From: JBDREF01 sp043820045
GTDB taxonomy: Bacteria; Planctomycetota; Phycisphaerae; Sedimentisphaerales; Anaerobacaceae
DNA: 13,071 nt
Assembly: GCA_043820045.1 (NCBI GenBank)
Contig: JBDREF010000050.1
Location: 1 to 13,071, forward strand
Direction: 5' to 3'
The translations under genes were made by a program, and so were the position numbers. The notes beneath the pieces are model-generated. The model worked only from the letters and a program-made list of their open reading frames with translations, did no database searches and was not told the origin of the DNA. Below, piece by piece: positions 7,024 to 13,071 of the stretch (positions within the stretch are counted from its first letter, which is position 1; each line of letters starts with the position of its first letter).

Positions 7024-8145
7024 ATGATAAAGCTCGACGGAATGCTTATGATTGGCTCTGCTGGGATTAATGTCGGCAAGACCGAGTTGGCCTGCTCACT
7101 TCTGAGCAGATTCGGCAGCAGCAATAACATCACCGGAATAAAGGTTACGGCCATAGAAGAAAGAGATGGCCAGTGCCCTCGCGGCGGCGAGGGTTGCGGG
7201 GTATGTTCCTCGCTGGACGGAGCATACAGCATTACAGAAGAAACCGACAGCAGCTCGGGCAAAGACACGGCACGACTGCTCGCCGCCGGCGCCGGCCGGG
7301 TCTTCTGGCTTCGTGTTATGAAAGCGCGTATGAAAGAAGCAGCAACAGCGCTGCTGGATATAATCGGACCCGATGCTATTTCTATCTGCGAGTCAAACTC
7401 GCTGCGCCATGTTGTCGAACCGGGACTGTTTCTCATAGCTGAGAAGAATGACCAAAAAGTGTGGAAAGATTCCGCACTGCAAGTAAGAGAATATGCGGAC
7501 AGAATCGTTGTCTCCGACGGCAGAAGCTTTGATCTGGACATTGACCGCGTGAAGCTAATAGGCGGCAAGTGGACGCTGCAAGCTCAGGCAACGGCGATAA
7601 TCATGGCCGGTGGAGCCAGCCTGCGGATGGGTACCGACAAAAGCATGCTGCCGGTCAAGGGGCGACCTATGATAGAGGTAATCTGCGAGCAGTTGCGAGG
7701 CCATTTCGAGCAGATCCTCATCAGTGCCGCCGATGCGGAGAAATTTGCATTTCTCGGATTTGATATTGTCCTGGACAAGGTGCCGGGCCAGGGGCCTTTG
7801 ATGGGGATAGCTTCGGCTCTGGAGGCCTCGGCTAATGAAGTCAACTTCGTGATAGCCTGCGACATTCCGCACGTGGAAGCCAGAACCATCAGGAGACTGC
7901 TCGCCGAAGCCGAAAACAGCAAAGCCGACATAATAGTGCCCAGCACAGGCGAAAGAGAATGCGAGCCGCTGTTCGCCGTATATCGCAAGAGTGCACTTGG
8001 CGCGATAAACCATGTACTGTCGTCCGGCGGACGCAAAATAAGTGAAGCTTTTGACTTATGCAAGGTGAAGTATGTCAAACTGGAGGCAAACTTGGCAAAC
8101 CTCAATACAATTGTTGACTATGAAGAATTTCACGAAAAGCACTGA
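7024..8145 (+). CDS. mobA: Fusion: P-loop NTPase domain (MobB-like) + MobA molybdenum cofactor guanylyltransferase
   Basis: Two-domain protein of 373 residues. The N-terminal half (1-180) has a P-loop, GSAGINVGKTELA (11-23), and an unusual cysteine knot, Cys51-x6-Cys58-x2-Cys61 (CPRGGEGCGVC), that could bind zinc or a cluster. It resembles the SIMIBI-type fold of MobB, but identity as MobB is not certain. The C-terminal half (188-373) is a MobA nucleotidyltransferase: AIIMAGGASLRMGTDK (191-206), PGQGPLMG (254-261), metal-binding Asp280 in CDIPH, EPLFAVYRK (314-322) and LNTIVDYEEF (360-369). MobA joins GMP from GTP to Mo- or W-pterin, giving the bis-MGD cofactor of formate dehydrogenases and related enzymes. 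The gene starts one base after the ATPase stop, so metal uptake and cofactor maturation are co-expressed. Confidence 0.87.
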   Translation: MIKLDGMLMIGSAGINVGKTELACSLLSRFGSSNNITGIKVTAIEERDGQCPRGGEGCGVCSSLDGAYSITEETDSSSGKDTARLLAAGAGRVFWLRVMKARMKEAATALLDIIGPDAISICESNSLRHVVEPGLFLIAEKNDQKVWKDSALQVREYADRIVVSDGRSFDLDIDRVKLIGGKWTLQAQATAIIMAGGASLRMGTDKSMLPVKGRPMIEVICEQLRGHFEQILISAADAEKFAFLGFDIVLDKVPGQGPLMGIASALEASANEVNFVIACDIPHVEARTIRRLLAEAENSKADIIVPSTGERECEPLFAVYRKSALGAINHVLSSGGRKISEAFDLCKVKYVKLEANLANLNTIVDYEEFHEKH

Positions 8146-8221
8146 AAATAACGACGCGCTCTGTACGCCCTGAACCAACGGTGCCGATTCGATGTATAGA
8201 AGAAGAAAATAGGCAGATAAA

Positions 8222-8830
8222 ATGGCTCACGAAGGTCTTTGGGAACAACTTGCCAAGCTTGACGGACAAGAAACCGCCCAGCGCGCGCAATGCCAATATC
8301 TCGAAGAAGCGGACAGCTACATCGTGACCATGGTAAACAGAGCCTATGTGGTCTGCCTCTCGGATATGAGAATCTTTTCCGGCCGGCCGGATTCCCAACA
8401 GGAACCAGCATCATTCCTTGAGCAACTGTGCCTTCTGGCGTATTTAATAAATGCCCGGGATCTACCGCTCTCAAACACGCTCGTCAATGCTCAAAGCCTG
8501 CCGGGCGGGCAGTTTTTCTTCCGCGGTCCGCATACCCTTCCGACCGAAAAACTGAAGGATGCTTTTGGTGATTGTCCCGAGGCTTTGAATCGGGCCTCAG
8601 AACCCTTTGCCGCAAGACGCTGCGAATTCGGCGACGCATCAATCACGTTGGACATCCTGCCCCGGGTGCCGCTAACGATAGTAATTTGGCGCCGGTGCGA
8701 AGAATTTGATGCGCGGGCGTCAATACTGTTCGACAAAAGCGTAGCTATCCAGCTTCCATTGGACGCGCTTATGGCGGCCGTGAACCTGACCGTTGGGGCG
8801 TTGCTGCGCCACTCGACAGGGAATAATTGA
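8222..8830 (+). CDS. DUF3786 domain protein
   Basis: The 202-residue soluble protein shows the DUF3786 signature SLPGGQFFFRGPHTLPTEKL (92-111), followed by CPEALNRASEPFAARRCEFGDASITLDILPRVPLTIVIWRRCEEFDARASILFD (118-171), where the end GDASITLDILPRVPLTIVIW is also typical. The family has no established function. To my knowledge it occurs mainly in strict anaerobes and is often linked to CODH/ACS or corrinoid Fe-S proteins, sometimes fused to an Fe-S domain; no such domain is present here. Six cysteines (24, 45, 70, 118, 134, 159) are spread out rather than clustered. It follows the mobA fusion after 76 bases and precedes the cooC promoter, so it could end the mod operon or be transcribed separately; there is no clear Shine-Dalgarno. 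A role in maturing or protecting a metalloenzyme of the pathway is inference. Confidence 0.82.
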   Translation: MAHEGLWEQLAKLDGQETAQRAQCQYLEEADSYIVTMVNRAYVVCLSDMRIFSGRPDSQQEPASFLEQLCLLAYLINARDLPLSNTLVNAQSLPGGQFFFRGPHTLPTEKLKDAFGDCPEALNRASEPFAARRCEFGDASITLDILPRVPLTIVIWRRCEEFDARASILFDKSVAIQLPLDALMAAVNLTVGALLRHSTGNN

Positions 8831-8870
8831 ATCGTGAGCAGCATCAGTCATAAATATTCCAGCTAAAAAC

Positions 8871-8899
8871 TTGACAGCCTGTCGGCGAGGTGTTAGAGT
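8871..8899 (+). promoter_or_regulatory. Sigma70-like promoter upstream of cooC
   Basis: TTGACA (8871-8876), 17-base spacer, TAGAGT (8894-8899, four of six matches to TATAAT). It lies in the 145-base gap between the DUF3786 gene and cooC and would start transcription near 8906, giving a leader of about 70 bases. It is the most likely start of a separate cooC-acsA-acsB transcript. Confidence 0.6.
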
Positions 8900-8927
8900 T
8901 TCTGTTTTTATCGTATTTTGAACCTAA

Positions 8928-8955
8928 GCTGTTCGCGTATGGGAGCGGGAACAGC
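8928..8955. promoter_or_regulatory. 28-bp dyad in the cooC leader (operator or RNA hairpin)
   Basis: GCTGTTC (8928-8934) and GAACAGC (8949-8955) are perfect inverted repeats with a 14-base spacer, so half-site centres are 21 bases apart, two turns of DNA. It lies downstream of the predicted start and seven bases before the cooC ribosome site (GAGAGG, 8962-8967). It could be a dimeric regulator site or a hairpin that modulates translation. No known regulator motif is recognised. Confidence 0.45.
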
Positions 8956-8975
8956 AGGGGTGAGAGGTTGTTACC

Positions 8976-9779
8976 ATGTCTGTAATACAGAACGCCAAGA
9001 TAGCAATAGGTGGTAAGGGAGGTGTTGGAAAAACTACAGTTTGCGCGATACTTGCACAACTGTTCGCCGAGAGCGGATTCGACGTTCTGGCCATCGATGC
9101 CGATCCTGACGCCAACCTTGCCTCGGCGTTCGGCATACCAACGGAGCAAAGCCCGCAGCCTCTTATTAGAATGAAGGAACTGATCGCAGAGCGCACGGGC
9201 ACGGGGAAAGACACGTTAGGGGCATACTTCAAGCTAAATCCCAAAGTCAGCGATCTGCCGGAGGAGTACTGGCTCGAAACAAACGGCCTGAAACTACTGG
9301 TCCTCGGGGCGATTACCCAGGCCGGAGGAGGCTGTGCCTGCCCGGAAGGAGCATTCTTGAAGGCGCTGCTCACATATACCATATTACAGCGTCAGGAGGT
9401 CGTCATTGTTGATTTGGCCGCCGGCGTCGAATTCATGGGCAGAGCAAGCATCCAGGGCATTGACGCCCTTGTGTTGGTAGTTGAGCCGGGCGGAAGGAGC
9501 ATCGAGACAGCCAGGAACATGGCGAAGATGGCCAGGAAACTGGGCATAGGCTGCGTTGGAGCCATCGCTAACAAAATCACCCAAACCGCTCAAATCGACT
9601 CGATAAAATCGCAGTTGGAAGGTGTGGTCCTGCTCGGCAGCCTTAAGTCCAGCCGGCACCTTCAGGAAGCGGATCTCAGGCGTATAGCCGTATTTGAAGC
9701 CGACCCTGAGATCACACAGGAATTGAGACGCGCAAAAGAACGTCTTGCGGAGCTGATTGAAAGCTCAGACGACAATTGA
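8976..9779 (+). CDS. cooC: CODH nickel-insertion ATPase CooC
   Basis: MinD/SIMIBI-type dimeric ATPase that helps load nickel into the C-cluster of carbon monoxide dehydrogenase. The 267-residue protein has the deviant Walker A GGKGGVGKTT (12-21, with both signature lysines), the ADPDANLASAFG segment (42-53), the CooC-specific Cys-x-Cys pair at 120 and 122 (GGGCACPEGAF), which binds Ni or Zn between the two subunits, and Walker B/switch II IVDLAAGVEFMGRAS (144-158). Later, VLVVEPGGRSIETA (166-179) is the usual base-binding region. ATG 8976 has GAGAGG (8962-8967) eight bases upstream. The gene is first in the predicted CODH/ACS transcript and is followed by its client acsA after 114 bases. The CxC pair separates it from MinD and from other SIMIBI ATPases. 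Confidence 0.93.
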   Translation: MSVIQNAKIAIGGKGGVGKTTVCAILAQLFAESGFDVLAIDADPDANLASAFGIPTEQSPQPLIRMKELIAERTGTGKDTLGAYFKLNPKVSDLPEEYWLETNGLKLLVLGAITQAGGGCACPEGAFLKALLTYTILQRQEVVIVDLAAGVEFMGRASIQGIDALVLVVEPGGRSIETARNMAKMARKLGIGCVGAIANKITQTAQIDSIKSQLEGVVLLGSLKSSRHLQEADLRRIAVFEADPEITQELRRAKERLAELIESSDDN

Positions 9780-9784
9780 CAAGG

Positions 9785-9817
9785 TCGGCTATTTCCATTA
9801 AGTAAGTAAACAGCCGA
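9785..9817. repeat. Inverted repeat/hairpin between cooC and acsA
   Basis: TCGGCT (9785-9790) pairs with AGCCGA (9812-9817). The stem can extend inward by TTT/AAA after one mismatch, giving about nine pairs around a 13-base loop. No T-run follows, so full termination is unlikely; it may be a processing or stability element that tunes cooC against acsA expression. Confidence 0.4.
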
Positions 9818-9893
9818 ACATTGCACAATATTTTCAGATATAGTTAGCTGTTAGCCTTTTATGTAACTGTTGGTCTTTAGCACGAGGATTTTT

Positions 9894-11828
9894 ATGGATG
9901 CAAAGGAACGTAGTTCTGACAAAGCAGCACAGGAGATCATAGAGCGCATGGCCCAGGCCGGCCAGCAGAACGCATGGGACCGGCTGGAATCGCAGTTGCC
10001 GCAATGCGGGTTCGGCAAACAGGGAATATGCTGCCGAATTTGCGCTATGGGCCCCTGCCGGATTACAAAGAAAGCTCCGCTGGGTGTTTGCGGAGCCGAC
10101 GTGGACACGATTGTATCGCGCAACTTCCTGCGGGCAATTGCAGCCGGCGTAAGTGCTCACAGTGACCACGGCCGGACCGTAGCCGAAGTGTTCATCGCAA
10201 CGGCCAAGGGTGAAGCCCCAGATTATAAGCTCAAGGATACTACCAAGCTGTACAAGCTCGCCCGCGAAATGGGCGTCAAAACTGATAACCGCTCTGCAAA
10301 CGAGATTGCAGTTGATGTAGGCAAAATCGCCCTGGCCGAATTTGGAAAGCCTGAGGGAACACAGCTTATGGCGAAACGGGCCCCGGCTCCACGCCAGGAA
10401 ATCTGGGACAAGTTCGGAATAACACCTCGCGCAGTGGACAGGGAAGTGACCGAGTCTCTGCACCGAAGCACAATGGGAGTGGATCAGGACTACAAGAACA
10501 TCCTTAAACATGCCAGCCGCGTGGCGCTGGCCGACGGCTGGGGTGGAGCAATGCTCGCCACCGAACTGCAGGATGTTCTTTTCGGCACGCCCTATCCGGG
10601 ACGAGGCGAAGTAAATATGGGCGTCCTCAAGAAGGATGAAGTCAACATTATCGTTCACGGACACGAACCCATATTGTCAGAGATGATAGCTGCGGCGTCC
10701 CAGGACCCGGAACTTCTCAAGGAAGCGGAAAAGGTCGGAGCTAAGGGAATAAATATCGCAGGAACATGCTGCACTGCAAACGAGCTGCTGATGCGGCACG
10801 GCATACCAATCGCGGGCAACTTCCTCAACCAGGAATTGGTCATCGCCACGGGCGCGATCGAACTGATGGCAGTTGACGTCCAGTGCGTGATGCAGGGACT
10901 GACCAATGTGGCGAGTTACTACCATACCAAGCTGGTCACCACCACCGACAAAGCCAAGATGCCAGGCGTAGAGCATGTTTCCATGGACGAGAAAACGGCG
11001 CTCAACACAGCCAAGCAGCTCGTCAGGATGGCAATCGCAAACTACAAGAACCGCGGCGAGGTTCACATCCCCGAACACAAGAGCAAGGCTGTCGGCGGCT
11101 TTAGCTTCGAATCGATCAACTACATGCTGGGCGGACGTTTTCGTGCCAGCTTCAGACCGCTGAACGACAACATTATCAACGGCAGAATTCGGGGGATCTG
11201 CGGCATCGTCGGCTGCACCAATCCCAAAGTGACGCAGGACTGGACGCACACCACGCTCACACGCGAGTTGATTAAAAAAGACGTCCTCATACTGACCACC
11301 GGCTGCGCGACTATTGCATGCGGCAAGCAGGGTCTGACGAATCCGAAAGAAGCGCTGGAGTTCGCGGGACCGGGCCTCAGGGAAGTCTGTGAGGCCGTCG
11401 GTATCGCGCCGGTGCTGGCCTGCGGCAGTTGTGTTGACAATACACGCCTGCTGGTCGCCTGCAGCGAATTGGTCCGCGAAGGCGGCCTGGGACAAGACAT
11501 TTCCGACTTGCCGGTGGCCGGCGCGTGCCTGGAATCTGTCAGTGAGAAAGCCCTGGCGATTGGACAGTATTTTGTCGCCAGCGGCGCGCTGGTTGTGTTC
11601 GCCAAAGAAGTAATGCCGATCTTTGGCAGCGACAACGTAACTGATTATCTTTTCAATGGAATTGAGAAAGACCTGGGCGGTCGCTGGGCGGTCGAATCGG
11701 ACCCGGTTAAGGCCGCCGAGCTGATACTGGCCCATATCGAAAGCAAACGTGACGCTTTGGGGATCAACAAACAAAAGGAACGCAAGCTCTATGACATGGC
11801 GGATCGGCGGGCTTTGGCTGTAGAATGA
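9894..11828 (+). CDS. acsA: Anaerobic Ni-Fe carbon monoxide dehydrogenase catalytic subunit
   Basis: Interconverts CO2 and CO at the Ni-4Fe-4S C-cluster; with acetyl-CoA synthase downstream it should supply CO for acetyl-CoA. ATG 9894 is preferred because GAGG (9884-9887) lies six bases upstream; the in-frame TTG at 9870 overlaps that site. The 644 residues have the normal family length. D-cluster Cys38 and Cys46 and B-cluster Cys47, Cys50, Cys55 and Cys66 lie in CGFGKQGICCRICAMGPC and beyond. C-cluster ligands: a His of VHGHEP (255/257), Cys293 (GTCCTANE), Cys331 (VQCVMQG), Cys441 (IVGCTNPK), Cys471 (TTGCATIACGKQG) and Cys513 (GSCVDNTR); catalytic Lys552 (SEKALAIG). All cluster ligands are in place. 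The His relay segment AHSDHGRTVAEVF (88-100) has two histidines, where some CODHs have four. The pairing with acsB favours the name acsA over the monofunctional cooS. Confidence 0.96.
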   Translation: MDAKERSSDKAAQEIIERMAQAGQQNAWDRLESQLPQCGFGKQGICCRICAMGPCRITKKAPLGVCGADVDTIVSRNFLRAIAAGVSAHSDHGRTVAEVFIATAKGEAPDYKLKDTTKLYKLAREMGVKTDNRSANEIAVDVGKIALAEFGKPEGTQLMAKRAPAPRQEIWDKFGITPRAVDREVTESLHRSTMGVDQDYKNILKHASRVALADGWGGAMLATELQDVLFGTPYPGRGEVNMGVLKKDEVNIIVHGHEPILSEMIAAASQDPELLKEAEKVGAKGINIAGTCCTANELLMRHGIPIAGNFLNQELVIATGAIELMAVDVQCVMQGLTNVASYYHTKLVTTTDKAKMPGVEHVSMDEKTALNTAKQLVRMAIANYKNRGEVHIPEHKSKAVGGFSFESINYMLGGRFRASFRPLNDNIINGRIRGICGIVGCTNPKVTQDWTHTTLTRELIKKDVLILTTGCATIACGKQGLTNPKEALEFAGPGLREVCEAVGIAPVLACGSCVDNTRLLVACSELVREGGLGQDISDLPVAGACLESVSEKALAIGQYFVASGALVVFAKEVMPIFGSDNVTDYLFNGIEKDLGGRWAVESDPVKAAELILAHIESKRDALGINKQKERKLYDMADRRALAVE

Positions 11829-11965
11829 TCGTTGGAAACGAAAACCGAGAAACGCTAAGTAGCACAAGTACAAATCCCGGGACAACGCACCGAGAATCTT
11901 CAGATTTGCGACTTCAGAGTTGTTCCGAAAGGCGATAGCAGGATTTACACAAGAAAGGTGAGTCT

Positions 11966-13071
11966 ATGTCAAAAATCATCGCATCGGCTGCCATACGCGG
12001 CGCACACAAAATAGCCAAACAAGCAGAAGACATCTTAGCACGGGCGATAAAAGAAAAAGGGAAAGATTGCAGCGTAGAATTTCCGAACACCGGCTATTAC
12101 ATCCCTATCATCTATTCCATGACCGGCAGAGCAGTCGAAACATTGTCTGACTTTGAGGACGTGATGGAGGAAATAAAGGGCCTGCTGCCGCCGCTGGTTG
12201 ACGATGACTTTTGGGTGCCCTACCTCGGCCACGCCCTGGACGCAGGCATGGCGACGCTGTTCGCCGAAGAAATTATCGAGGCCTGCAAGTACCTGATCGG
12301 CCCCAATCCCGTGGATGGTATCTGGCTGGGTGCGGCGGACGACGTAATCCTCCGAGAGCGAGGCATCCAGTTTGTGGATGGAACGGCGCCCGGGTTCGCG
12401 GCGATAGTCGGCGCAGCGCCAGACGTGGAAACAGCGGTGACTATTGCACGCAAGCTGCAGGAACGTTGCCTTTACGTTTTCATGTCCGCACACCACAACG
12501 GCACATCCTTCGCAGAACAGCTCGTCGAGGGCGGCGTGCAGTTAGGATGGGAAACGCGATTGGTGCCTTTTGGCCGCGGAATAACATCGGCAATATATTC
12601 GCTCGGTTTTGCAAGCCGGGCGGCGCTTAGTTTCGGCGGCGTGCAGCCTGGCGATTTCCGACGCAATCTTCTATACAACAAGAACAGGATCTTCGCCTTT
12701 GTTATGGCGCTGGGCGAGGTTACGGACGAATGGTATGCAACAGCCGCCGGGGCCATCAATTACGGCTTCCCGACAATTGCCGATTCGGACATTCCCGAGA
12801 TTTTGCCCACCGGCGTATGCACATACGAACACGTGGTCTCTCGAATCCCACACGACCAGATCGTGGAGAAGGCCGTCGAGGTTCGGGGCTTGAAAGTCAA
12901 AATCACCGAAATACCAATCCCGGTCTCCGTCAGTCCCGCCTTTGAAGGCGAGCGCATCCGCAAGGAAGACATGCACTGCGAATTCGGCGGCCAAAGGACA
13001 CCTGCCTTCGAATGGCTTCGGATGAGGGATATCAGCGAAGTCGAGGACGGCAACGTCGAGGTCATCGGTCC
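11966..13071 (+). CDS. acsB: Acetyl-CoA synthase, N-terminal part (3' end outside window)
   Basis: Makes acetyl-CoA from CO, a methyl group delivered by the corrinoid protein, and CoA. The frame is open from ATG 11966 to the right edge, giving 368 residues, about half of a usual bacterial AcsB (around 730). The ribosome site AAAGGTG lies about six bases upstream. The start (SKIIASAAIRGAHKIAKQ) and VEFPNTGYYIPIIYSMTGR (37-55) match the N-terminal domain that docks on CODH and carries the gas tunnel. Archaeal CdhC lacks this domain, so this is a bacterial-type enzyme. The A-cluster cysteines lie in the missing C-terminal part. The 137-base gap after acsA holds no clear promoter or terminator, only a 7-base direct repeat CTTCAGA (11898-11904 and 11912-11918), so co-transcription with acsA is likely. 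Confidence 0.95.
   Translation, partial: MSKIIASAAIRGAHKIAKQAEDILARAIKEKGKDCSVEFPNTGYYIPIIYSMTGRAVETLSDFEDVMEEIKGLLPPLVDDDFWVPYLGHALDAGMATLFAEEIIEACKYLIGPNPVDGIWLGAADDVILRERGIQFVDGTAPGFAAIVGAAPDVETAVTIARKLQERCLYVFMSAHHNGTSFAEQLVEGGVQLGWETRLVPFGRGITSAIYSLGFASRAALSFGGVQPGDFRRNLLYNKNRIFAFVMALGEVTDEWYATAAGAINYGFPTIADSDIPEILPTGVCTYEHVVSRIPHDQIVEKAVEVRGLKVKITEIPIPVSVSPAFEGERIRKEDMHCEFGGQRTPAFEWLRMRDISEVEDGNVEVIG

Noticed and set aside
11829..11841. TCGTT-GGA-AACGA as terminator of acsA
   Set aside because: Only a five-base stem with no T-run; acsB follows and read-through is expected.
10677..11885. 402-codon antisense frame opposite the CODH gene
   Set aside because: It is a shadow of the strongly supported acsA coding strand, with no recognisable domain.
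11898..11918. Direct repeat CTTCAGA ahead of acsB as a regulator site
   Set aside because: Seven bases repeated once with 14-base offset can arise by chance, and no promoter lies beside it.

Overview
The window reads as a chromosomal segment of an anaerobic, CO/CO2-metabolising bacterium that carries the carbonyl branch of the Wood-Ljungdahl pathway. This rests on adjacent genes for the CODH nickel-insertion ATPase (cooC), the CODH catalytic subunit (acsA/cooS) and a bacterial-type acetyl-CoA synthase (acsB, cut by the right edge). Base composition is mixed and start codons include ATG and GTG. The gene set would fit acetogenic or sulfate-reducing lineages such as Desulfobacterota or Phycisphaerae-like Planctomycetota, but the taxon cannot be settled from sequence alone.

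Left part (1-3400): two related sensor histidine kinase genes on the + strand. The first (2-1843) enters from beyond the left edge with a partial PAS domain and looks intact to its stop: PAS-PAS-GAF-HisKA-HATPase. The second (1938-3400) is a membrane-anchored HAMP-type kinase broken three times: an in-frame TAG, a deletion/frameshift that removed the phospho-acceptor histidine, and loss of the end of the ATPase domain. A perfect 9-bp inverted repeat sits at the last breakpoint.

Middle part (3475-8145): a tightly packed molybdate/tungstate operon. It begins with a good sigma70-like promoter followed by an inverted repeat with the layout of a ModE box. Then come a 66-residue Cys-rich protein of unknown function, a one-domain ModE-like regulator, a WtpA/ModA-type periplasmic binding protein, the permease, an ATPase with a C-terminal TOBE domain, and a fusion of a P-loop domain to a MobA-type molybdenum cofactor guanylyltransferase. 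From the regulator to the fusion gene the genes overlap or touch.

Right part (8222-13071): a DUF3786 protein, then a new promoter candidate and a 28-bp dyad ahead of cooC, acsA and acsB.

Taken together (inference), the segment pairs supply of W/Mo and its pterin cofactor, needed for example by the formate dehydrogenase of the methyl branch, with the Ni-Fe-S machinery that makes acetyl-CoA. DUF3786 and the small Cys protein are the two least explained members. No tRNA, rRNA, CRISPR array or insertion sequence was seen, and no stretch longer than about 300 bases lacks a gene or gene remnant.
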